From Dryomyza anilis (Eukaryota; Arthropoda; Insecta; Diptera; Dryomyzidae): DNA of 64,000 bases. The stretch spans positions 75,150,367 through 75,214,366 of the forward strand of contig OX638133.1 in NCBI GenBank assembly GCA_951804985.1, given 5' to 3'. The notes below the pieces were generated by a model that was not told the origin of the DNA, ran no database searches, and saw only the letters and a program-made list of their open reading frames with translations. This document shows positions 9,915 through 19,496 of the stretch, in pieces. How positions within the stretch are numbered: the stretch's first letter is position 1; every line of letters starts with the position of its first letter. The position numbers and the translations under genes are program-made.

Positions 9915-9987
9915 GCCGCGGTAGCTCAGTGGTTAGTGCGTTGGACTGCGAGCCGAAAGGTCCCCGGTTCAAGCCTGGACTGGGGCT
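9915..9987 (+). pseudogene. tRNA-like sequence (Arg-GCG-like fold), tRNA pseudogene or SINE head
   Basis: The 73-nt sequence fits standard tRNA numbering. The acceptor strands are GCCGCGG (9915-9921) and CTGGGGC (9980-9986). The A box is TAGCTCAGTGG (from 9922), the anticodon loop is CTGCGAG with anticodon GCG at 9948-9950, and the B box is GGTTCAAGCC (9966-9975). Five stem positions mispair: G4-G69, T12-T23, G29-G41, A31-C39 and C49-A65. A GCG anticodon is not expected for a nuclear eukaryotic Arg tRNA. A second, shortened copy at 18040 shares the same 21 nt downstream, which points to a dispersed tRNA-derived element rather than a working tRNA gene. Confidence 0.65.
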
Positions 9988-10206
9988 AACAACATCTTTT
10001 CATAGAAAACATATATAGATTGCAAAACATTATTATAATGACAGTAAAACACATTTTTTGTTTTCAAACATATTTATGTTCAGAAAGAATTAATTTATGT
10101 TTTTGATAACATATACATATATATGTTTGATGTGAAATATTATTGTATTTACATTACGAATTAATGTTTACATTTCTTTTTATGTAACAAATTTTCATTT
10201 TTTGCC

Positions 10207-10372
10207 TTTTATACCCTGCACTAAAAGTGAAAGGGTAAATTCAGTTTTATAGGCCGTGTGTAACACCCAGGTTAACAAAGGCGGAATATTCGGTATGGAA
10301 TATATGTATTCTTGATCAGCATGACTTCATGAGTAGTACGGGGAAACGAACTGGTACTAGACAAGGTACGTA
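10207..10372 (-). mobile_element. Reverse-strand end of a dispersed repeat related to copies A-D
   Basis: 'tttataccctgcac' at the left and 'tgtattcttgatcagcatgac' split over 10307-10325 are reverse complements of the end and the 'tgatcaagaatata' motif of the + strand copies. The rest is divergent, so it is a related rather than the same subfamily, probably truncated. Confidence 0.5.
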
Positions 10373-11300
10373 AATTCTGAACATAAATATGTTTGAAAGA
10401 AAAAAGTTTGGCTGTCAATATAATAATGTTTTGCAATGCAATTATACTTTTGTTTGCATAAAACCCTAAACAAATATGTAACGCCGGCAAAATTATGTTT
10501 GGGAGAGTGAAGTTTGTATTTTCAGTATTCGAAAACCCTGATTACCTTCTTAATTTTAATTTGGAACAGAAATAATGTAAATAAAATTTCAATATGGTTT
10601 GTTTACAAATATTCTTATAAAATTCGATCGAAAAATCGAACATCCCTGTATATTTCACTTTTCAAACCACAAAATTTGCTTATTTACTATTAATATCAAA
10701 TTTAAATACATTCTCGATACTTAGTCTCACATTACAGCCAATTAGTCAACATTAAAAAACTCTAAGCCTAAAAAAATAAAATAAATAAATTAAAAATCAA
10801 GCGATGAGGTCTGTATTCCTCTGTCAACCAAAAGAAAACAAACGAAAAAAACATTAATATTTAAATTTCCCCAGAGTTGTAAAATTGGGTGGTTTGGTCC
10901 TTGTTAACCTTCTTTCTGCATAACATTCAAATGTTAATTAAAAAATTTGACACAGACATTGCGTGTCGTGGTTTTAGGTTAACAAACAATGTGTATTGAG
11001 TGACCTGACTTCAAGGATTTATATCGTTAATTTTTAAACAATGGTGGATGTCTGCTTTATTAAATTCTTGGAATTTTATATCTATAATAAATTTAATATT
11101 ACAAAACGTTCTTTATATAAAGTTCATTAACAGAGAAATAATTTAAACATATCAACCAATACGACCATTGTAATTAAATGTTTACAAAAATCATGATATT
11201 CTATCAATAATATTTTTGTTTTGACAACCAAACCGTCAATGGATTCTTTTTACGCAATTATTTACTATTTAAAACATTTAATTAAAAAAAAAAAAAATAT
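10373..11300. other. AT-rich DNA, nothing recognised
   Basis: The region is A/T-rich with long A runs, for example near 11283-11297. No gene, RNA or clear transposon end was seen. Confidence 0.45.
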
Positions 11301-11301
11301 T

Positions 11302-11935
11302 ATAGGGTAGTTTGGGGTACATATTTCAGTTCACGGAATTGTTGAAATTTAATTTCTTCGGAATTTTATTCATAGAAATCATACAAAACTTATATTATTC
11401 TAATGAAGTTGAAGAATATTTACCGATGTAATCTTATTACTCCTGTTAAATGTAATCTTATTGCTCCTGTTTTCGGCTTTCTTCTGTAATTTAGATCTTA
11501 TCTCAGGTGAAGTCAAAATTAATTAATTCATGTAACATATTATTTTCAATAATAAAAAATTCTGTATTCCACTTTACCCTAAAATATGTTTCTCACTTTA
11601 CCCTAAAATCGCAATGTGAACATAACACAATTTAAACAATATTATTTTTTTTGCAAAATCCGTTTGTATTGCAAGAGATATATAAAATGTATTCATTATA
11701 AACATACCGTCTTAATTAATTACGACAAAATTCTCACTTCTCACTGTTTTTTCACTTTTCCTCAAATGTAAACTGATTATGACAATGGTCGTGAAGCGAA
11801 AGAAATTGATTATAACAATGGATGGAAAAGTTGATGCCGTATTAAAAAACACCTTTTTTTATTCTTCAAAGTACAAAAACATGTCCAAAAATTGCAATTT
11901 CCCACATAACCTCATGTCCCACTTTACCCCAGGTT
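11302..11935 (+). mobile_element. Possible pogo/Tigger-like DNA transposon remnant
   Basis: 'agggtagtttggggtac' at 11304-11320 and 'gtcccactttacccc' at 11916-11930 are roughly inverse, and CACTTTACCC recurs near 11570 and 11594. Similar GGGGTAAAGTGGGAC-type ends occur in insect Tigger/pogo-like elements. A frame at 11779-11979 starts with 'VVKRKKLIITMDGKVDAVL' after its first two codons, which resembles the start of a CENP-B/pogo N-terminal DNA-binding domain and then loses similarity. This is weak evidence. Confidence 0.28.
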
Positions 11936-12401
11936 CCGCTATATTTTTTACAATATATGGAATGAAAATATATTTATAATGTTATTAAGTTGCATCATTG
12001 CCATTAATTTTTCATCGATATTTGATATGTTCAATAAAATATTTATAATTGAATTAACCTATTAACAGCACGAACATGTTTTTAACTAAATACTGCGTGA
12101 TTGTGGCATTTCAACTATGAATGACATTTTTGCGGTTTATATTTTAATTACAATTATTATGAAACAGACTTGTTTATTTATTTAGAAACTATTTGCTACA
12201 CAATACGAAAAAAAGGTATTTACGCTATTTCTTTTAATGTTTGTTATATTTTGGTAGAATCATTATTAATTATTATATTATTGGTATATTCCGTTTTAAA
12301 TCATCGAAAAAATAAGCAATTTATATATCATCCTTTTTGAAATTGATAAAATTGTGTATATTAAATTAACAAAAATGCAAAATCATTCCAAAATAAAGAT
12401 C
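11936..12401. other. AT-rich DNA, nothing recognised
   Basis: No gene or element boundary was seen. The element to the right begins at 12406 after the ATGT target site. Confidence 0.45.
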
Positions 12402-12405
12402 ATGT

Positions 12406-13585
12406 CGTCACTATCATGCCAAAGGGGCGAATGTGCAATTTTTGACATTTGAGTTTTTTTACATTTTTTAATGTAGTTTGTCCTCAAGTATACTGTGCTA
12501 AAATCGCGTGTCGTTTTGTTGGATATATCTAGCCACAAAAGTCAAAACCAAGAGGGCGAATTTGAAATATTGAAAATCTTGTCATGCAAAAGGGCGAATC
12601 TTTCCTTTTTCGCCATAACTATTTATTGGTTCAAGATAAAATAGTATTGTGAAGGCATCTATTGTTTGTTTTTAAAGCACCTATCGATCTGCATCATTTA
12701 TTAAAAATATGTTGTCAAACATTAATTTGCCATTTGTTATTTGCAGGAAAAAATGTTTGGCAACATATTTTTAAATAATGATGCAATCCATAGGTGCTTT
12801 AAAAACATACAATAAATGCCTTTACACCACTATTTTATCTCGTATCAATAAAAAATTATGAGGAAAAAAAAAGGATTCGCCCTTTTGGCATGACAAGATT
12901 TTCAATTTTTCGAATTTTTGTTATTAGCAAGAAAATATTTTTAAGTAATAATGCAGATTGATAGGTACTTTAAAAACAAACAATAAATTCCTTTACACCA
13001 CTATTTTATCTCGTACCAATAAATAGTTATGGCGAAAAGGGAAAGATTCGCCCTTTTGGCATGACAAGATTTTCAATTTTTCCAATTTCTTCGTTTTTTT
13101 TGCTATAACTTTTTATTCGTGCAACATAAAATATTAGTTTAAAGGTATTAATTGTCTGTTTTTAAATCACCTATCGATTGGCATCATTATTTAAATTTAC
13201 CAAAAAAAATTTCCTTCAAATAACAAATGGCAAATTAATGTTTGGCAAAATATTTTTAAATAATGATGCCAATAGATAGGTGCTTCAAAAATAAACACTT
13301 AATTCCTTTACATTACGTTATAGCATTAGATATAGCTTAAAAAACAAAATTATTTGCGTTTTGATCAGGATATAGTCTCACAAAATTCGTATTTATAATT
13401 CAGTAAGTTGTCTAAATCCAAAGATATTTTATATACGTTATAATAATTCATGAATAAACCAAAATAACAGAAAAATTGAAAAAAAAAACTAAATTTTTCT
13501 AATTTTTAAAGCAGTTCAAACTTTAAAATTTGATTTCCCAACATTTTTAAAAATGCACATTCGCCCCTTTGGCATGACAGTGACG
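12406..13585. mobile_element. Complete foldback-type non-autonomous element, 1180 bp, with ATGT target duplication
   Basis: The terminal inverted repeats are about 35 bp. The left begins CGTCACTATCATGCCAAAGG (12406) and the right ends in its near inverse, 'cctttggcatgacagtgacg' (13566-13585). ATGT flanks both ends (12402-12405 and 13586-13589). Inside, a block running from 'aagggcgaat' through 'cacctatcgat' and 'gccatttgttat' occurs alternately in both orientations: 12596-12735 against 12752-12895, then 12945-13065, then 13090-13195 against 13200-13320. This makes two large internal palindromes. No protein is encoded. Foldback structure is seen directly; the superfamily is unknown. Confidence 0.88.
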
Positions 13586-13589
13586 ATGT

Positions 13590-14815
13590 GATAATGACTA
13601 TTACATTGTTTACAATTCATGCAGATATTAATGACAACATATTTATTATTCTTGAAAAATTATGCCTTTTTATAAAAATATGCCTTCTTTGTATAAATAC
13701 GTTTTTTTTACTGATAAATTAAATTTCCTTTAAAATATGAAACTTTAAATATAAAATAAATTTAAATTTAAATATAAAATAAATCCTTTCTCTTTTTCGA
13801 AACGAATGACTACAAGACAAAGGTCACGTAATTTTAAACAAAAATTCCATGTTTTAAAGTCACATAACATGAAATCGTTTCGAACTACAGAAAATGGATA
13901 CTATTAAAATTTACTGAAATATTTTCGACTGCGTAACTTGTCAATGGTATCCTTTCAAATCATTGCATAAATCAATTTCAATATTCCAACGAGCTGCTTG
14001 CTCTCAAAGTGCCAAAATAAAAATATTTTTCAAATCACTGAATATTTTCAGACTAACACTATAAAGCGATTGTCTAGCTATTTAATATGCTTCATTGGAT
14101 AAAATAATAATATAGAGGAAATTGATATAAATCTGAAGTTGATTTCATAAAATCCTTTCTTGCTGCAATATCGTTAAATATCTGTGATGTTGTTAGTTTA
14201 CATGTTGTCGTTTTGTTCTTATATTATTAAATTAGACAAAGCTTTAGTTGTTCATGTTTTTTATTTTAGTATATTCTTTATAAATATATTTATATTATCC
14301 TTTATACAAATAATAAAATAAAACATGTTTGCAAATGTTACTTTGAAAAATGAATTTATTTATTGTATAGACATTTGTAAAATTTAAATTTTATATTTAT
14401 AGATTTCGTATTTGAATTAATATTTGTCTCTAAAAAATCACTGATGTTATCTTCAAATAATATTTATGATAACCATAGCATTATCTAGATTGCTTTGCTG
14501 CAAACGTAGAGTATCCAACACCACATCCGCAATTGCCAAAGAATTATTTTGGAAATTTGCATAAATAAAATGTTAAGTTCATCTATTTTACGAGTAACTT
14601 GGGACTTACTTTCTCAGTCCAATCGGATACTATATGCTAATGAATATTTGTAGAATTTCGCAGAATGTACAATTATAATGTATATTGAATTTGTAATATT
14701 CAGTATCTTTAATTTAAACTTCATAGACATTTTAAATTTAAAATTTAGGATTAGACTGCGTTAGAATGAACTAACTTGACTTTCGCTTCCCGTCGACTTT
14801 CTAAAAATAGTACAT
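13590..14815. other. AT-rich DNA, nothing recognised
   Basis: Long A/T-rich stretch without a convincing frame, RNA gene or transposon terminus. Confidence 0.45.
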
Positions 14816-14817
14816 TC

Positions 14818-15575
14818 AATCTATATATATATATAAATGAAATGTCCTGTGTGTGCCAGAGCATCACGGGAAAACAAACCGACGGATTTGCCTGATTCTT
14901 TTTGTATTTTGTTCGTGTCAAGTGGTTTAGGAAAAAAAGAAAAGTCGGAAAAACCCAAAGGAAAAGCCGGAAAATCGAAAAAAATCTAAAGTTGACCCTA
15001 GGAACTTGAAATTTGGACAAGGCGTTGATTTCCCGACGTGAGAGCGCACTACGAAGGGATTTTTTGAAATTTGCTTCCTAAGGTACAAAAATGGGCGTGG
15101 CAAAACTAAACTTTTAATTCAAAATATCTGTATAAGATAGCCACAGTCATGAAATTGAGCTCAGTAATTTATTTTGTTGTTGTTTATATTTTTGCTAAAT
15201 GTGGGCGGAATTTGATAAAGGGGCGTGTCACTTTCCATATGACTATATCTTTAGAAATGCTATAACTCCTGACCAGAGTTATGGAAATTGAAACAAAGGT
15301 GCATATTAAAAGTAGAATCGTCACGTATAATGTGGGCGTGATTGTATAAAGGGGCGTGACACATTTCATAGAACAAAAACATTAAAAATGCTGTAATTTC
15401 TGACATACTAAGGGTAGAGTTATGAAAATCAAATCAAATGTTCATATTTAAAACTCCGATCATCACGTAAAATATGGACGGGATTGGACAATGGGGCGTG
15501 GCACCTCATATACAAAAAAAAAATCTTAAAACTGCTATTACTCTTTACCTACTAAGAGCAGAGTTAAAATATGAA
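14818..15575 (+). mobile_element. Helitron-like element with internal degenerate tandem repeats
   Basis: It begins 'tctatatatatatataaatg', followed by 'gcatcacgggaaaac' and 'cggatttgcctgatt', a style seen at the 5' ends of insect Helitrons. From about 15085 there are four diverged units spaced ~115-145 bp, each opening with a GGGCGTG/GTGGGCGG-like word (near 15090, 15201, 15332 and 15475). Each also has 'ggggcgtg' plus a 'ctataactcctgacc'-type segment in the better units. I could not find a clear CTAG 3' end with hairpin. The unit resembles the 159-bp satellite 2.6 kb to the right. Confidence 0.5.
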
Positions 15576-16792
15576 AGAACAGATTATATTAAACACGAGA
15601 ATCAGGGCTGGAAAAAAAAATTCGAATACTTTGTGGAAAAAATTCACCGTCTTGGATCTGGAAGCAGTTTTCTTCTATATACTGAATTAGTCATGTGAAA
15701 ATGAAACGGTCTAAGTGCATGATCAAATCTATTTTGAATGTCTTCTTTATAACACGACAACTCTTCAGAACCTATTAGATTCAATCAATATCTACCGTTT
15801 TAAAAATTGGCATAGAATTGACTTGAATTAAATCCATGATTTCGGCGACTACATCATTAACTTATTTGGATCTACATAAAGGCCTATATTGGCTTACATA
15901 ATATATGAATCATTTCAATACCATCTTCACCAGAGATTTCATCCAGCAGTGGTTCAAATAATTATTTTCGATTTGGTGGTTTATAACAAATTCTTAAATT
16001 ATCAAAACAGAAATTGTACCCTGAATATATTTCCTAAGTTATAATTCGAAAAATGTTCAAAACAATGGTTTTGATTGTGCCAAACGTTTAGCCAAGTTGC
16101 AGCTATTGTGTCGGGTGAGGAATAAGTTTGATTTGTTACTGAACAAAAGAAATTTTGACAATTGGGTATTGGGTATTTTAAATATAATTACATTTTATAC
16201 TTTTGTTTTTTGAAATTACTATGTCACAATGATTTACTATTATTTTACTAAGAATAAACATATTATGACTTACAAAATTATTATCCAATGGATAACTATC
16301 ATAGCAATTATAAAATTTCTTCCACAAATGTTTGCCACAATCATGTCATAATCATAGTTTTATATTGATATAAATAGTATATTGTTTTAACTACCGCCTT
16401 AACCACTACAATATCTTAAGTTTTGCAGTGACTAAGGTCATCGGTGTCTCAGCATATTGTCAAACTTTTTTTATTAGGTAGAGTCATCGCAAAGTACATA
16501 TGCATGTTCACAGCCATATGTATACTGTCAGTCTGCCAAGCAATCAGTTAGGAAATAAACTCATTCAGTCGGTTACAGCTCAGACTAACGCAGTGAGGAT
16601 AAATTCGGTATATAATATGTGTGACTATGCGAAATGCAACGTGTTCTTCGTAACTGTATCCTTATCATCACCATTGGGTTAGTACATGGTCAGTTCATGA
16701 AATGTCACGTCTCTGATTCGTGGGCAACAAAATTAATGTTGCCGCTTGTAAAGATGTAATGTGTAGAAAGAGATCCAGTTGAATACATTTAA
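15576..16792. other. AT-rich DNA without a supported gene
   Basis: A 60-codon frame at 16500-16682 has a more even composition than its surroundings but no recognisable domain. No other feature was seen. Confidence 0.4.
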
Positions 16793-16976
16793 ATATTGGC
16801 TTTACGGAAAACATGAATTAACCTCGATCAATTCAATATTTAAAATTGATAAAGATTCTATTTCTTTAATAAAATGCAATTAAATTTATTTACATATATT
16901 ACACAATCTGTTTTTGATTATCATAATTTAATAATTTCTATATACAATGCTAATTCTTAGAATTTTATGTATGGAC
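16793..16976 (+). repeat. Left member of a diverged duplicate that brackets the satellite array
   Basis: Shares an ordered series of words with 61952-62160 on the same strand: 'tattg(g)ctttta' then 'gaaaaaca(g)gaatta', 'aaaattgataaag', 'ttctatttc', 'acaatct', 'tttttgattatcat' and 'aattctaattc'-like blocks. The copies differ by many substitutions and small indels. It is either a dispersed repeat or an old segmental duplication. Confidence 0.7.
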
Positions 16977-17139
16977 ATTTTCTAGGGTATCGGACGGGAT
17001 ATTCGTTCGCTTGAAACTTTAATATCGCGAAGGAACATTCATTTATTTACATGATATAGGATATGACAAAATATCTGCAAAAATTATACGGTAGATCAAA
17101 AGATTGAAATTAAATAGTTGTCGTTCAGGACGGGACAAA

Positions 17140-17247
17140 CACGGAAGTAAATGTCGAGGTTTACAGGGAAATTCCAAAAAGTCAGCGAATTTTGCGTAAT
17201 TTACGTAAAAATTCCGGACGGGAAAAAAAGTTCCGTGCGTAACACTG
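17140..17247 (-). mobile_element. Possible hAT-type transposon end
   Basis: Read on the minus strand, the sequence starts CAGTGTTACGCACGGAAC at 17247, which fits the CAGNG-type terminal consensus of hAT elements. 'ttccggacggg' recurs inside and near 17393. No matching opposite terminus or 8-bp duplication was found in the window, so it would be a fragment. Confidence 0.25.
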
Positions 17248-18039
17248 CTATTATTTCTCTAAATATGCTTTTGGCGTATAATATATATTTTTAAATTATC
17301 TCAGAACATAGCTGATACAATTTACTTTATTTTTATTTATAAACAATTTGTTCCTAAATTTTATAGTTGTTTCGCAATAATCACAGAATAATTCCGGACG
17401 TTGTGTATAAAAATTTGCACTACGATTTTTTGCTAAAAATAATTTTATATCTAACAATATTAATAATCATTATTACGAAATAAAAAGAGATGCACGATTC
17501 GAATTTCCAGATGTTTTTTTAAGGTTTTTATTTTTTTTTTTTGAGAAAAAAATAATTTTATTTATATTACATATTACATATTACAATAAGCTATCAAACA
17601 TTTTGTAGAATTATTAAGAGATCGATGTTTACATGTTTGAAAATGACGTGAAAATTCTGCTTTAGTAACAGAGTATTCAACACTTTAACCGACTACACTG
17701 CTCTACAATCTGGAATAAGTTTCATTCCATTCATTTCTGGTAGATGTTAGTCTCCTGATTCTTGCTGCGTACTTATAATTTGCACACACCACGTGAAAAA
17801 TATCGTGTAAAAATTGCAAAAAAAAGACCATTATTGGCCTCACTATTTATCGCAATCTTTAACCTAAACTTTATAATAAATATTTGATAAGTTTTATACT
17901 GTGAAAATCCGCCAAGTTACCAAAAATGATAAGTTTAGGGAGATTAATTTTTACATAAATAGTGAACTACTTATAAATGTGGGAAATCGCAAAAAAACAT
18001 TTCATATTATGATCAATTTTCTATTTTAATAATTGTATA
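17248..18039. other. AT-rich DNA, nothing recognised
   Basis: A/T-rich with homopolymer runs (for example T-rich at 17515-17540). No gene or element end was identified. Confidence 0.45.
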
Positions 18040-18092
18040 GCCGCGGTAGCACAGTGGTTAGTGCGAACCCGGTTCAAGCCTGGACTGGGGCT
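18040..18092 (+). pseudogene. Truncated tRNA-like copy beside the satellite array
   Basis: Same family as 9915-9987: GCCGCGG acceptor, A box (TAGCACAGTGG) and B box GGTTCAAGCC, then CTGGGGC. The ~20 nt of the anticodon arm are missing between 'gtgcg' and 'aacccgg'. The next 21 nt (18093-18113) are identical to those after the first copy, so the repeated unit extends past the tRNA-like part. It ends about 70 bp before the first satellite monomer. Confidence 0.7.
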
Positions 18093-19496
18093 AACAACAT
18101 CTTTTCATAGAAACATTTTTCTATACCGCGCTACCTCTCGTCAGTAAATGGCTGTAAATTTTTCGCTGTAAATTTCATATAATTCGATCGGTGGGTTCCG
18201 GAATAATAAGGTTTTTAAAATCGATTTTTAAAAATTTTCTTTAATTTTATGTATATTTAATGCATAATTTTTCACTGTAAATTTCATATAATTCGATCGG
18301 TGGGTTCCGGAATAATAAGGTTTTGAAAATCGATTTTTAAAAATTTTCTTTAATTGGCCGTAACTCCTAAACGGAGCGTCCAAGAGCGTCGAAAGTAGGG
18401 GCATTTTATAGACATTTAATTCGTAATTTTTCGCTGTAAATTTCATATAATTCGATCGGTGGGTTCCGGAATAATAAGGTTTTGAAAATCGATTTTTAAA
18501 AATTTTCTTTAATTGGCCGTAACTCCTAAACGGAGCGTCCTAGAGCGTCGAAAGTAGGGGCATTTTATAGACATTTAATGCATAATTTTTCGCTGTAAAT
18601 TTCATATAATTCGATCGGTGGGTTCCGGAATAATAAGGTTTTGAAAATCGATTTTTAAAAATTTTCTTTAATTGGCCGTAACTCCTAAACGGAGCGTCCT
18701 AGAGCGTCGAAAGTAGGGGCATTTTATAGACATTTAATGCCTAATTTTTCGCTGTAAATTTCATATAATTCGATCGGTGGGTTCCGGAATAATAAGGTTT
18801 TGAAAATCGATTTTTAAAAATTTTCTTTAATTGGCCGTAACTCCTAAACGGAGCGTCCTAGAGCGTCGAAAGTAGGGGCATTTTATAGACATTTAATGCA
18901 TAATTTTTCACTGTAAATTTCATATAATTCGATCAGTGGGTTTCGGAATAATAAGGTTTTGAAAATCGATTTTTAAAAATTTTCTTTAATTGGCCGTAAC
19001 TCCTAAACGGAGCGTTCTAGAGGGTCGAAAGTAGGGGCATTTTATAGACATTTAATTCGTAATTTTTCGCTGTAAATTTCATATAATTCGATCGATGGGT
19101 TCCGGAATAATAAGGTTTTGAAAATCGATTTTTAAAAATTTTCTTTAATTGGCCGTAACTCCTAAACGGAGCGTCCTAAAGGGTCGAAAGTAGGCGCATT
19201 TTATATATATTTAATGCATAATTTTTCACTGTAAATTTCATATAATTCGATCGGTGGGTTCCGGAATAATAAGGTTTTTAAAATCGATTTTTAAAAATTT
19301 TCTTTAATTGGCCGTAACTCCTAAACGGAGCGTCCTAGAGGGTCGAAAGTAGGGGCATTTTATAGACATTTAATGCATAATTTTTCGCTGTAAATTTCAT
19401 ATAATTCGATCGGTGGGTTCCGGAATAAAAAGGTTTTTAAAATCGATTTTTAAACATTTTCTTTAATTGGCCGTAACTAAACGGAGTGTCCTAGAG

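Noticed and set aside
9915..9987. Functional nuclear tRNA-Arg gene
   Set aside because: Five mispaired stem positions, a GCG anticodon not expected in eukaryotes, and a second copy sharing non-tRNA flanking sequence indicate a pseudogene or SINE head.
16500..16682. 60-codon frame with more even base composition
   Set aside because: No motif, no homologous pattern recognised and no supporting splice signals.
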